DNA of 64,000 nt, from the NCBI RefSeq assembly GCF_021130785.1, contig NC_060207.1, forward strand, positions 106,490,001-106,554,000, given 5' to 3'. This DNA comes from Homalodisca vitripennis (taxonomy: Eukaryota; Arthropoda; Insecta; Hemiptera; Cicadellidae). Positions 12,667 to 24,237 of the stretch are shown here, piece by piece (positions within the stretch are counted from its first letter, which is position 1; every line of letters starts with the position of its first letter). Made by a program: the position numbers and the translations under genes. The notes below the pieces were generated by a model that made no database searches, had not been told where the DNA came from, and was given only the letters and a program-made list of their open reading frames with translations.

Positions 12667-14067
12667 CTAGCTGTTACCCACCGCGTCGCACGCAATCTTA
12701 GAACCAAAGTTATATTACTTAGTAAAAGCAATTATGATGTAATATGATGGGAGTCCTATAAAAATTTTAAAACGTAAGTAGGCATACATCAGGTAGATAT
12801 TATTTAAGTTCGTGGTAAATAGTATCAGAGTTTAACTTAATTGTTATATCATGTTTGGCACATGTAGGAGCATTTCTGGTTCTAATTAATTATATACATG
12901 ACGTCACAGCTGAATCTGCCTTGTCATCCCGATCAAGAACACACAAATCTCAGATCACACAGGTCTTGGAAACTTACTTCGGTCAAAAAGCGATATTTCC
13001 AGTCCTTGTCATATATTTCAGGTCTAAGATATTTCCAGTACTATAGTAGAGTTTGCCTTGTTGTTCTGACGAAGAAGAAATATATATATTTACGTAGGAC
13101 CGAGATGCCTCCTTCAGTTAAATAGTGCCTACTTAAGACCATTTAAATTCACTTACCTACTATGTCACAGTTTAGCTTGCCATATTGCCTAGATCAAATT
13201 TTATATACGTTCGATTATCTAGTTCTCGGAAATCTACTTTGGTCAAAATCGTGTTGACATAGTTGAGTTTACCTTGTCATGATGAAGAAAATACACACAT
13301 AAGTAGGACTGAAAAGCCTATTACAACCTAGGGGAGAATGCTACCTACTTACTATGTACTTTCGGTATAAGAGGGAAATTCTTATTAAGGTTTTGCAATT
13401 TTCCAAAATAATCATTATTAAAGTTTTGCGTTACACTTGTTTTTTGGACTGTAGCCAAAGAAAGAATGGACTGTAGGGAAAGAATGAATCGTTGAGGCAT
13501 GTTAGTATTCATTTCTCTGTTTTTCCATTAGCCATTGTTAAAATGTAGTATCATAACGTCAAGGAAGCCTGCCAGTTTAAAGTAACTTATGTGAAAACAT
13601 TCATAACTTTGTTCATTAAGGTTAGTTTTATAACATTGTTTAATGCATTAGATGATTTGAATTCGTCACTGGCGCAATCTGGAGTAAAATTTATATATTA
13701 ATGTTTTATTTACTATCTGCATTACGCTACCGATCAAGCACTGTTTACTTATTATTGATAAAATTCAAATGTAAACAGATATTTCAGAAAGTTTGTCGAA
13801 CTATAGCTGTCAACAGATGTCAAAACACCTTTTGTTCTTATCATAACATTTGAATGTAAACAAAATAATTTTTCAATTTGAATTCGACTTTATTTGGTGA
13901 AATGAATGTATTATGTGTGGTAAAAAGCACTCTAAATGTTAATTCAGACCAAAAGCTATACCTGTTCCAAATTTCAGCACAATCCGTATAGCAGTTTCAG
14001 CGTGATTCGAGGACAAACCTAGAAACATCCAAACATTCAAACTTTCGCATTTATAATATTAGTGGGA
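12667..14067 (-). mobile_element. Non-autonomous Helitron
   Basis: On the minus strand the element starts TCCCACTAATATTATAAATG and ends GGGTAACAGCTAG, followed by T and preceded by A. This is the Helitron layout: 5' TC, 3' CTRR, insertion between A and T, no terminal inverted repeats, no target duplication. A small GC hairpin (GCGT-GCG-ACGC) lies about 15-20 bases before the CTAG end, as expected for the Helitron terminator. No Rep/helicase coding was seen. Internally, two diverged ~100-bp units around 12965-13110 and 13225-13318 resemble each other. The 5' sequence resembles abundant short Helitrons of moths and other insects. Confidence 0.75.
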
Positions 14068-17000
14068 TGTATTAATGTAAAATATTTGCATTTATCTGTG
14101 ACACTCAGCTAACTACACAATAACACGCAACTGCAATTGTTGGATGTAAAGTTGGCTTAGACGAAGATAGATGGGTACCCATATTTTCAAGCAAAATTTA
14201 GTCTTTAGCTAATAAGGAAACCAGTAAAATTCATCCTTCTACTTTAAAAATATAGGATAAAAAACCAGACATGCCAAATCAAATAAAACAAGAAAATAGC
14301 ACAAACTACTAGAAGATTGTATTGGGTTGTATTGGGGTTGTATATCTGTTAAATACAGGTTACCATTTTTAATTTTTTTTCCTTAAAAAAAGATTTTCAC
14401 TGACCTTTCCTCTTCCTATTCACTGATTCTGAATTCAAAGCAGATCTTTTAGTTTAAACTGTGTGCTTAGGCCATTGTGCGTCGGGAAGGAAACACCTGA
14501 AATCAAAACTTGGAAAAACAAGAATATAAGAAGTTGGAACTACTTAATCTGCAAACATAACATCCTTGAAAGTCATTATTTCTCAAGAAAATCTAGGATA
14601 AATTCCTAGAAATGCCATCATAAGTCATTCTACAGGATATAAATGTGTCATACAGCAATGCTGTGTTGATACCCGACAAAGAACGTTTAAACCTCTTCAG
14701 GACAGGACAGCTGGGTTTATGTTGCAGGCAAGGTAAAAGTTTTAGATATTTTATTTGAAAGAAAAGGAGTTATAATAATTTCCCAGTTTCAGTATAATAG
14801 TTTGTATTCTCCTCCTGGATTCCATAATCCAAAAATCCAAGTAAGTAGTCAAATTCAGAAACACACCTTGCAGTAATTATGGAACTAGTTCAGATCTTGT
14901 CTTATTTGAGTTAGAAAACTTTTTTTCTCATTAATTAGATGAACCCAATGCTTACACTCCGGCCTATCCAAAAATTCTAAAGCTTATATCAGCACAATCA
15001 CTTCCTCTTTACTGATCCCCATCCTACCCACACGTTACCATCAAGTGACCTTGACTAAATTTCAGTAACTACTACTTCATTGTAGTGTTGTTCTTGTCTG
15101 TAGACCATCATACACAAAGAAATCACAAGACAAAATAAGAACATCATGTCTTACCATGCTTATTGTCAATTGACTGAGTGTGGCCAGCGTAAGGAATCAA
15201 TGACATATCAGTCTTCACGCTCCAACTACAGGGCTCCACCTCATTTAGTAGAAACTAGTGAAATTTGAAAAAGTGTATATTCAGCCTGGTACCTAAAAAT
15301 TTACTAATGATTCAAGTTACCTCATATAACTCACTTAGAAGTGGTTGTATTCTCCAATTTCAGATCTCCACCCCATTAGCCTTTAAGATAAAAACTGCTA
15401 CCAATCTCAGAAAATATTTAAATAAATACTATGCAATTTTCAAACGCTTTCATTTATTTTATCTACTTCATGGGTGCCCCTAAGAAATGGGTTTTCCCGT
15501 GGCAATTCCAGAGCTCCACCCTTCTGCTTGTAAGAAGTTAAATGGCAACTCAAACCAATGTAATTTAGCACAATTGTTCAATTATTCCATATGTACTCAT
15601 CACAAAGAGACTTATGAAGTTTATATAATTCAAAATACTGTATAATTACTTTCCAGTTATAATACAATGTTATTACCTTCACTTTTAGTCTTTACTTAAT
15701 GATCATGACTACTGGTAACATTTTTAACTCTATAACGTGTCTGCTACGGTCAATGTGTTAAATGCTAAGGATGGTATCCGGAAATTGGAAAACAAAACCA
15801 TTCCTAAATGGGTTACCTTACTTTAATAAGGCAACACACACTGTTGCACAATTTTCTGTGCTTTTAGAGATTCCAATAGTTTGTCAAGGGTGGAGCCCTC
15901 CTGGAGTAGGAGAGTAAAGCAGTTTTACAATGAGCACCAAGAACATCAGAACCCACCCAACACTCATAAATATAGAAACATGGTTAATTTTCAAATATTC
16001 ATACAAAATTTCACACACAAACTTTCAGCTCTCCGCAAAATGTAGCCATCACTGACTCGCCTTACCATTCTTTTATCTGAGCATTACTCATTAACTTGTC
16101 ATCAAAAATTGTGTTTCATATATAATGTGTTATCTCTAAATCAAAATGGCATAAATTCAGGAAAAAACTCATGTTAAGTTTTTGCTTAAGACGTTCAGTC
16201 ATAGTGGAATGACTGCCCATGAAAGCACATGTAATAACATACAAAGTAGAGTGCTGTGACACTAACACCACCAAACATAGTAAATTCTCAGCGGTTAACA
16301 CAGAAGGATAATTAGCAACACTGCTTCCCAAACTGACTGCAACCCAAAGTGAACAGACAACTAAAATGTTGTCTACTGGTTGACAGACGTTGCAGCACAA
16401 TAGAAAATTTCTAATTATGTGTAAAATATGTGTATTTTTATGTTTTCAAATCGGTGGACACTAGAAGATAGTTCTCATGGTACGTCTGCTGATTTTCCTA
16501 TCAACTAGTAACAACCCCTGGCTTTCAGCCCTATTAATTCAAACAAAAGAAATTGTTGAATAATTTATGCATGGAATTATGTATTTGGAAACTGGATTTC
16601 AGAATGCTGCCAATATAGTTACAAGCTAGTTCTAACAAAATCAGCCTATTGCAGTTGTCCTTATGATAATATTTAAGGAATATTCCCACATAACTTCACT
16701 GAACATGACCCACAGAGCCCAAAACCTGTTCTAAAGTTTACAAATGCTACATGAAACACGCCTTGTGGAAACATTAACTATTCCAATAAATCCTAAACAA
16801 ATTGTAACTTTGTAAATAAATTGATCTTATAAATATCTCAGCCAAGTTCGTTGGACAGCTTGGTACAACAGTTCGTTTTAATATGGCAGCCAGTCAAGCT
16901 TTAAACAAAATCAGAATGTAGTTATTTATAAACTTTAACAAAATGAAAAAGGTGTTTGAAATGCATATATCATTTTCTGGACTTTTGTTATAAACTTTTT

Positions 17001-17397
17001 TAAATAAATTAATAATATTTTAGTTGTCACAAAATCTACTTACTTCTACCCACTGAGTCTGAAGGACTATTTAAATAACATTATTAATATACAATCATAG
17101 ATGTTAAGAAATGTATGTAAACAACATTTATTTTTTCAAACTGTACAGATAATATACAATAACATTTTTTTATACACAGCAGACAAGTATTGTCACTAGA
17201 AAACCAAAGTTAATTAGAATACTTAATTTTAAAACTTATATCATCATATTTCACATATATTTGCTTTTCCATGTGTCTTTGAACTATCAGAACTTATTTA
17301 GAATGCATTGTCTACATGTCACAAAATAATCACAAACAGATATTTATGTGAGTTCACAGTCAAACAGTTGTGATGAAGACAAGAATTACAAGTCCTA
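14068..17397. other. Gene-free stretch downstream of the host gene
   Basis: No coding region is recognised. A weak degenerate repeat with CTCCACC motifs lies at 15222-15545. The right-hand part (about 17100-17397) probably holds the 3' untranslated region of the minus-strand SANT gene; an AATAAA-type signal on the minus strand occurs near 17130. Confidence 0.5.
15222..15545. repeat. Degenerate ~130-150-bp tandem repeat
   Basis: Three related blocks containing (A)GAKCTCCACCYCATT-like cores occur at about 15232, 15363 and 15513. Each is preceded by CAATT/CAACT and followed by an AGAARYTA-like stretch. The similarity is modest and could be partly chance. Confidence 0.3.
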
Positions 17398-17553
17398 TTA
17401 TTCTATCTCAGCCGAATCATCTTCTTCGTCACTACTGTCATCGCATTCGTATTCACCAATCTGTGGCTTGGAGAGCACATGTGGGGGAATGTTTAGAGGG
17501 TTGATATCAGGCAAGTTCACAATGGCGTTGGGGTTATTTAACGTGGCAGTTCC
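17398..17553 (-). CDS. SANT-domain (SNAPC2-like) gene, coding exon 4 (last)
   Basis: The exon begins after a strong acceptor (CTGTTTCAG, exon starting GGAACTGCC) and reads 51 codons to a TAA at 17398-17400. It encodes an Asn/Pro-rich segment (NLPDINPLNIPPHVL) and an acidic Asp/Glu/Ser tail. It starts in phase 0, matching the phase-0 donor of the exon ending at 24069. Assignment to this gene rests on strand, phase and absence of a competing exon; an exon between them cannot be excluded. The NPLNIPPHVL stretch loosely recalls the NPF-type C-terminal region of vertebrate SNAPC2, as I remember it. Confidence 0.6.
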   Translation of the reverse strand, partial: GTATLNNPNAIVNLPDINPLNIPPHVLSKPQIGEYECDDSSDEEDDSAEIE

Positions 17554-17896
17554 CTGAAACAGTTTAGTTATATTTAGTACATTAGTCCCATGCAACTAGA
17601 AGTTTCTTACATTATGTCTAACATTTGTATATTTTTCATTGCACTAAAATATTTATTGCAGCGCTTCATAAGTATGGATGATAAAACGTGAAATAACTTG
17701 TCCTAACAATATGGTTTTTTTTATAAATTACCCTAACAATATTTTTTTTTATTATTAATTACTGATGCACAAACTGGCACATTAATTTATCCTCCATCTC
17801 TCGCGTAGTTAAATTTAATACATGAAACAATGTAAATGTTAAACCTCATCCTACAAAACTTACAAGACATAATATAATCATTTTCTTTTGAATATA

Positions 17897-19243
17897 CGAG
17901 GGGTATCCAAAAAGTAAGTTTCCCTGTTCTGTAAAAAGACGCGTACGTAACACAGCGTGCAGCTGTGGGCGGGGATATGTAGCGCGGTTCGGTTGGCAAC
18001 AGGTGCGCCGGTCACTGGCCCATTGTCACGCTTCTCAGTCAGTTGCTGCCCAAACATCATGGAGACTCCACTGCGTTCTGCCGCCAGTTGCGAAGTCCGT
18101 AGTGTTATTCGTTTCTTGACCGCCAAAAACGAAACTGCCGTTGAAATTCATCGTCAGTTGTGTCAAGTGTATGGTGAACATGTTATGTCCGTTCAGATGG
18201 TCCGTCGTTGGCGTGCAATGTTTTTGGAAGGAAGAGAAAATGTTCATGACGATGAGCGTAGTGGCCGACCGGCCAATTCTCGGCAACCTGACGTCATTAC
18301 TGCTGTACGAGCAGTTATTGACAATGATAAGCGAGTGACTCTCGATGAAATTATGGATAAACTGCCGTCAAGTGTTGAAGTTAGCCGGTCATCTGTGCAC
18401 AATATCATGACAGAAGATCTTCAGCTTGCAAAAGTGTGTGCAAGATGGGTGCCTCGCTTATTGAGCAATGCCCATAAACAACAACGAATGGCTGCTGCCC
18501 AGTCTTTCTTGCGATTGTTTGACGATGAAGATGAAAACCTTTTCAGTAGAATAGTCACTGGTGATGAAACATGGATTCACCACTCAACTCCAGAGACCAA
18601 ACGCCAGAGTATGGTGTGGCAAAAAAAAGGAGAGGCAGCTCCTCAAAAAGCCAAAGTTTTTGAGTCGGCAGGAAAGGTAATGGCTACAGTTTTTTGGGAC
18701 TGCCGTGGAGTGTTATTGATTGACTATCTTCCTCGTGGCGAAACCATAAATGCAGAAAGGTATTGTGAAGTTCTCACCAGACTTCGGCGGCCAATACAGA
18801 ATAAACGGCGCGGACTTTTGTCGCGCACGGTTCTGCTTATTCAAGATAACACCCGACCACACGCTGCTCGTGCAACAATGGAACTTTTGAGGAAATTTAA
18901 GTGGGATGTTTTTGGTCATCCTCCATACTCACCAGATCTTGCGCCTAGCGATTTTCATATGTTTCCGGAGCTGAAAAGACACCTTGGCGGTCGGCGATTT
19001 GCCAACAGCGATGACCTTCAAAATGAGGTGGATACTTGGCTTAAAAATTTGGCGGGTGAATTTTGTGATGCTGGAATAAAAAAAACTACTTCCTAGATAC
19101 CAAGAGTGCTTAGAAAGGGATGGTAACTATGTAGAAAAATAACGTATGATGTAAAAAGTCGAAAAAAAATGTGTTTCAGTTATTTTTTGAGTCTTTTTAA
19201 CTTTTTCATAATTAATGGAAACTTACTTTTTGGATACCCCTCG
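17897..19243 (+). mobile_element. Nearly complete mariner transposon
   Basis: The element is 1,347 bp. It has 27-bp perfect terminal inverted repeats (CGAGGGGTATCCAAAAAGTA then AGTTTCC, and the reverse complement at 19217-19243) and TA duplications at 17895-17896 and 19244-19245. The length is normal for mariner. It lies in the last intron of the minus-strand SANT gene, in opposite orientation to it. Perfect inverted repeats and an almost open transposase suggest a young insertion. Confidence 0.95.
18059..19096 (+). CDS. Mariner transposase (DD34D), C-terminus frameshifted
   Basis: This cut-and-paste transposase binds the element ends and cuts at TA. I chose the ATG at 18059 because it gives 345 residues, the usual mariner length, and starts at the conserved N-terminus; an in-frame extension upstream lacks similarity. 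A helix-turn-helix pair occupies about residues 1-115, with the SGRPANSRQ linker at about 68. The catalytic triad is intact: D169 (IVTGDETW), D263 (IQDNTRPHAA) and D298 (SPDLAPSDF), with 34 residues between the last two. One extra A in the run at 19077-19084 shifts the frame. The ORF ends after TTS, whereas the alternative frame continues with typical mariner C-terminal residues to a TAA at 19140-19142. About 17 C-terminal residues are therefore lost. Confidence 0.9.
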   Translation: METPLRSAASCEVRSVIRFLTAKNETAVEIHRQLCQVYGEHVMSVQMVRRWRAMFLEGRENVHDDERSGRPANSRQPDVITAVRAVIDNDKRVTLDEIMDKLPSSVEVSRSSVHNIMTEDLQLAKVCARWVPRLLSNAHKQQRMAAAQSFLRLFDDEDENLFSRIVTGDETWIHHSTPETKRQSMVWQKKGEAAPQKAKVFESAGKVMATVFWDCRGVLLIDYLPRGETINAERYCEVLTRLRRPIQNKRRGLLSRTVLLIQDNTRPHAARATMELLRKFKWDVFGHPPYSPDLAPSDFHMFPELKRHLGGRRFANSDDLQNEVDTWLKNLAGEFCDAGIKKTTS

Positions 19244-19245
19244 TA

Positions 19246-21240
19246 CTGTGATGTATTTCTCATATTATTGGTAGGAGACGAGTAAAGAAAATAACAAGGA
19301 GGTGTATGGAGAAGTAATTTGTAAAGCAACTAATACACAGTCATGTAAAGCTGAAACAGTAATGTTCTGCCACCATCAGCAATTCATACAGCCTGTAACA
19401 GCAACAATATTGGGTGTCTCAAACCGTAGTACAACTATCACAATAAGAAAACAATATCTGAGCTATTTTCATATAAAGAAAAAAATATCTGACCTATTTT
19501 CATAAGAAAACAATAATCTTGAATAGTAGTTTGAGAATTATGCTCAGCAATTGGCTTTGAGATTGAGAGTTACCGTCTCATATCTTTGGCTTTAACTGAC
19601 GATGTTCACTTGTTTGGTGGGTCAAAGTGGTAAAGCAGGCAGCATCAATGAGGTGGCTTACGTTAAATTTAGCAAGAGCATTGAACTAAACTTGAAATTA
19701 GTTGTTTGTTACCTCTCCCAACCAATAAGGTTAAAAATACCAAGGCAGTTTCAGTTCTCTTTATAACTTGGGAAGGCATTTAATTACCCATAATTGAGTA
19801 TTGCTAGTAGTAGAGGGTTTAAGATATTGAGTAAATTTTATATTATTAACTATTTGCTGAAGAGGTATTCTGTTATTTTGATGTGGATTTAGGATCCTTA
19901 ATTTTAGTATGTATTTGAGATCACTTGATCGTTCTGACCAACAGTTCAGCAATCACTGTAGCTGCTTGAATATACTTCACAATTTTTCTATGTTACTGTA
20001 CAAGTTGGCATACTAAATATCGCCTCTGTGGCGTTTGCCAACCTTCTTGACATTAGTTTTCCGTTCGAGTAAATCTAAAAGCAAATTCTTTGATTTTAGA
20101 ATGCACAAACTAGTAATTAACTATCAATATATCTATCTATAAATCTCCTATTGAGATTTATTCTGTTCGTACTTGAATCCTCTACTTATCAATAAGGACA
20201 AAGGGGGTGTGCGGTATAGTTGGTACATTGGAAAGGTATAATTGAGTTGAAATTTGAAATAAGTACCTAGATGTTTTCTTGATGGAGCCTTAATTGGGGA
20301 TAGCATCTAGACAGAAATGTTGTGAGGGGGGAAATGTTTTAATGATGTGCAGATGTGTTATATGCATAAGACCTGCATTAATGTCCATAGCTGTTTCCTG
20401 GCAGTCATGAAGGCAGTGGCCAGCCCAGCACGTATCAACTAAAGTATGGCCTGCCTGGCCTTCACCGGAGCTTTGTAAGTGTCCGTGCACTGCTTTGGAC
20501 TGTTGTCTTAATCTTGTTCCCTTGGACATTGCAATTTAGGCTCTGGCCAGAAGGAGTGCTTACTGTCTTCAGAAGGAGATAACTTTATCTGTTTCAGGCT
20601 GCATCATGGACATTATAAAATTATCGCTACAGAAAGATGATGTCTTACGCATGATCTCTGATCACATGCCTCAAAAATGTTTACCTTTCATAAATCTTTC
20701 AGGGTTGTGATATCTTCTAGGGTCTGAAGGAAGGCAGCCTCTTACACCGGTGATGCTTGATGGCTCAGATGGCACAGGTGCTGAAATTGCAGGGGTGACA
20801 CCATGCACAGAGTACTAGTGGTCCCTATGTGTCCTTATTCCACGATTATTCAGGCAGAAGTCACTGTCACTGTCACTAAGGAGTGTGCTCATGAAAATCT
20901 TCATGTATGCTCAGGAGCAAGCCGATAAGTATTTTCTCTGCTAGCCAGTGAAAATACTTGAAAATACCAGTTGAAAGCCAAAACTCTTGTGTATTTAATT
21001 TGAAACTTGTCTAGGACTAACAGTAGATTTAAAAGGGCGCAGTACCCCCTGACAATCATAAGTTTAGTCCCATGTATCCAAAGTTAATTACAAACAGTCA
21101 TCCTGACCTTATTTTAATTGGATTCGTATGATTTTTATATTATTTTACTCGCTAAAGCTTCTTTTTCTTTCTACAAAAAAAACTGAAAAGTTATTAAAAG
21201 CAACCTAGCTTCAATAATTCATTCTGAACCCTATAGGATG
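19246..21240. other. Intronic stretch without recognised gene
   Basis: This part of the SANT gene's third intron shows no domain or repeat I recognise. A GC-richer block at about 20290-20900 has a 79-codon minus-strand frame of no known family. It may be the worn remains of a transposon or a chance frame. Confidence 0.45.
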
Positions 21241-21559
21241 GTTTACCATAGGTGTGTCCGAGCTGTCATGACTGTCCTGGACTAGTGTCCAAGGACGAAC
21301 TATCACCAGTAGTGCTCTGAAAATAACAATATCGAGAGTGTCCTGTGTGCTCGAGTGTTGTTTAGTCTAGCTGTTAATTAGTCTTAGTATTGCTGTAGTC
21401 TTTAGTAATTAGTATAAAGTGTGATAAAGAAGGTGTGTTATAATGTGATACATACAATTATCATTTCATTGTGTTATTTTCTAGTGCTTACCATTATTGA
21501 TATTGTCAGAAATCGTGTGCAAATTTTGCAAACTGTACAATTTTATTTACTATTTAAAT

Positions 21560-21832
21560 ATGGGAAACAAAAGAAATAAACCACGATGTAAAATAAATAG
21601 ACAAGGGCAATATATTGTAAAATGGAATGTTCTTAATATATTTGGACTGCTACAAGCAAATATAAATAATAATAATTCTGTTGATGATACCCCAGTTTAT
21701 GAAAGCTGTGGTTCCATAGATGAAAACTCAAATAAGTGTACAGTAAGACGTCATAGAACTATAGATGTACAATATATAGTTCAAGAACTATCGGAACATA
21801 GAACCAACTTTGGAGATCTTTTTCAAACCTAA
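21560..21832 (+). CDS. Hypothetical small ORF
   Basis: Starting at the ATG at 21560 this reads 90 codons (N-terminus MGNKRNKPRCKINRQG, C-terminus NFGDLFQT) and stops at 21830-21832. It is rich in Lys, Arg, Asn and Ser and has no recognised domain. It sits just upstream of a ~1-kb interspersed repeat, so it could be the N-terminal piece of an unrecognised transposon gene. It could equally be chance; an AT-rich genome yields frames of this length. Confidence 0.25.
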   Translation: MGNKRNKPRCKINRQGQYIVKWNVLNIFGLLQANINNNNSVDDTPVYESCGSIDENSNKCTVRRHRTIDVQYIVQELSEHRTNFGDLFQT

Positions 21833-21929
21833 CTTTAAAAAAATAAGTGGTACTTGGTCTAAAATCAGGATTTATTTTTAAATGTGATATGTGTAATTTA
21901 GAAAAGACTATCTGGACTTAATAAAAAAG

Positions 21930-22990
21930 GCAATTATGAGGTTAAGGTTAGGCTGACCTGGCAAATTACAAATTTGACGTTATCAATGTATTCTGCTCAT
22001 CGTCCTGAACAAAAAATATATACGGTTTTAGGGGGTGCAAATGACAAATAACATGGTTTTAGGGGATACATTCATAAATAGTTAAGTTTTTAATGTTTTA
22101 ATATTCTGTTTGTGTGCTGTGTCTGGATATCTGTAAATATTATCTGCGGCTGGGACCGATAGCGTATCAGTTATCTGAGCGCTCCTGGGAAGAAGTCAGT
22201 GCTTCACAAGATATCGTGTACTGTAGGCTGGATCGAGTGAGTGTGTGACAATCATGGATCAACCATCCACTAATTCGACCAATCGTAGTGAATTGGTATG
22301 TAGGAGTGTTTTATTGGGCAAAGTTTACGTTTCAACCAAAATGAGATTATTTCCTTTTTAATAGAGCATGGAATTATTATTAATGAGTGTATTTGTTCGT
22401 CATGCGGTTGTGTACGGTTTTTCAACCGGGAGATAGATGTTTCGTAGCGACAGAAAAATTCGTAAAAGTAGTAAAAAAAGTTTTAAATGTTGTAATTTTT
22501 TAAATCGGTCCAGGCAGGTTCCTTTTTTGAAAGAACGCGGAATTTGAAGCCACAAAGACAACGCTATATTTCGTTTAAGGTGCTGCCGCAGCCCGAACTG
22601 ATGGCCGGACGCACTCGTCTTAACCCGATAACAACTAATTAATTTTGTTGTTATAGAAATTAAGAAAAACATTGTTCATTTGGGTCAAAATTCTGCTTCA
22701 GTATTATTTTTCATTTATGTTTCTAAAGATGGCGCCGCATCCAATGACGTCATCACGAGGTTAAATCACGGCACAAAAGGTCACGTGATGCCCGACGCAG
22801 ATGTACAACATGAAAATATTGCTCCGCGCGTGAACAGTTGTTCTATTTTTTATGTTCTACAACTTCGTTATTTCTCATTTCCACCCAGTGAAACCTTATC
22901 TTCTTTTGTTCTGTAGGACGTTTCCAATAAGTTAATTACACAAAACTCGCCTTTTTGCCGCTCCAGCCATACTTTCACAATTACCATAAA
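21930..22990 (+). repeat. ~1-kb interspersed repeat family, copy A
   Basis: Copy A matches copy B (52165-53190) nearly throughout. Shared landmarks are TTTGACGTTATCAATGTATT, GAACAAAAAATATATA, TTTTAGGGGGTGCAA, AATCATGGATCAACCATCCA, AAGGTGCTGCCG, CTGATGGCCGGAC, and a right end of AAACTCG...TTTTGCC...ACAATTACCAT. Copy C (49720-50630) is more diverged. There is no long ORF, so the family looks non-autonomous. I could not find inverted repeats or a target duplication for this copy. Its right end lies 15-20 bp from the ATG of a possible plus-strand exon. Confidence 0.75.
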
Positions 22991-23004
22991 AAAATACAAA
23001 GACA

Positions 23005-23139
23005 ATGGATTTAAACACATTAGGTGTGATGAACTCAAGCAGTGCGCTGGACATTAGTTGCATTAATGAAAAGCTCTACATAAAGTACGAGCAGAAGATT
23101 TCCAGAGGATGGGAGGAGACAGCTCTCGCAGAAATGAAG
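23005..23139 (+). CDS. Candidate first coding exon, unknown gene
   Basis: From the ATG at 23005 there are exactly 45 codons, then AAG followed by a good splice donor (GTAAATATG). The peptide (starts MDLNTLGVMNSSSALDIS, ends WEETALAEMK) is balanced in composition and unlike the surrounding chance frames, which suggests a real exon in phase 0. I do not recognise the family and found no convincing downstream plus-strand exon in the window. If real, the gene lies on the opposite strand inside the third intron of the SANT gene, and its 5' untranslated region overlaps or abuts repeat copy A. Confidence 0.45.
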
Positions 23140-23530
23140 GTAAATATGTTCTCAGTATGTATTGCAAATATTCTTTTTAAAATATGTGTCTATTTTATAG
23201 TGCATGATTCAGTACACATGCAATATATCGATATCAAAGTTTACAAGCATCAATGTAACTGAAGTGAATTATATAAATAATTAGAAAGCAACTTTTCATT
23301 TGTTTTGTCTTATAACCAAATTCAAATCACCAATCAAACATGAGAAATTCAGACAACCATAGCCAGTGTTTTTAAGACTGATCAAAAGCATTAATAATTA
23401 TAAAACTTACTGCATATTTTTAAACAAAGCCTTTCACTTATCAGGTTTCATATCCCTACAGTTTATCTGAATTGTGTATTTATTGAATAATGAGTAATTT
23501 AATGAGTATTTTTTTTTTTAATTTAATGAG

Positions 23531-23590
23531 TTATATATATATATATATATATATAATTTTGTGAATAATAGTCATTTTAAATTAGATTAT

Positions 23591-23662
<72 letters not shown>

Positions 23663-23721
23663 GTTTTATAATATATATATATATAATTTTGTGAATAATA
23701 GTAATTTTAAATTAGATTATA
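23531..23721. repeat. AT/AC microsatellite with duplicated flank
   Basis: The tract consists of (AT)n at 23531-23554, (AC)n at 23590-23606, (AT)n to 23658, then another short (AT)n. The flank ATAATTTTGTGAATAATAG followed by TTTTAAATTAGATTATAC occurs twice (about 23550-23591 and 23680-23721). The array therefore probably grew by slippage plus a ~130-bp duplication. Its length is likely variable between individuals and prone to assembly error. Confidence 0.9.
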
Positions 23722-24068
23722 CATTGATTACTCATAAAGTTGTATTTTTTTCTTTCTTTGTAACATGATTTTCATGATTACTTTGACATGCAAATGTTTC
23801 TTCTATAAGTGTTTTCAGCTTACTCTAAATCCTAAAATATAAAAACTGAAAAATGTTAATAACAAGTGGATATTATTCAAACTAGTATTAAAGTATGTAT
23901 ATGATGCTTGTTAAGTATACTGATAATATTTATATTATGAATATAACTAGAATTTTGTTTTCTCAAAACATTTTTTCCAAAGGCCCGCCACAATTATTAA
24001 TTAGATAAGAGAGTGATGAGACTAACCCGATTGGAGGGCCGACCGTAGGAACGACAGCGTGGCTTTAC

Positions 24069-24237
24069 TTTCAGAGAGCTGCTATAGAGATGTGGCTGCA
24101 GGTTGCTGACATGCTTATGTTCCCTCATCAACGCGAACATGTCAGATATGCTGTCATTGAGAACCTGAGCTGTCTTCTGGTTCACTCCATAATAAGGGAC
24201 TCCATTCAGCATGCAGTAGATGTAGCGGTACATCGCT
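24069..24237 (-). CDS. SANT-domain (SNAPC2-like) gene, coding exon 3
   Basis: The acceptor is TTTCGTTTAG; the exon is 169 nt and ends at AAA before a GTAAAG donor. The first base completes the Arg codon begun as AG at the end of exon 2, and the remaining 168 bases are 56 codons. The product has a helical segment (RAMYRYIYCMLNG...YYGV...AQVLNDSISDMF). It resembles, in spacing and residues, the 'DFxxIYxYL...G..P.L...ES.VVLDLL' region of SNAPC2 as I remember it. If the donor were not used, the frame would run to a TAA at 23997-23999. The match of phase with exon 4 favours splicing. Confidence 0.7.

Noticed and set aside
20290..20529. Minus-strand 79-codon frame in a GC-richer block
   Set aside because: No motif, no splice-site support and no repeat similarity; consistent with chance.
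23531..23721. CRISPR-like or regulatory repeat array
   Set aside because: It is a dinucleotide microsatellite with a duplicated flank; there are no spaced unique segments.
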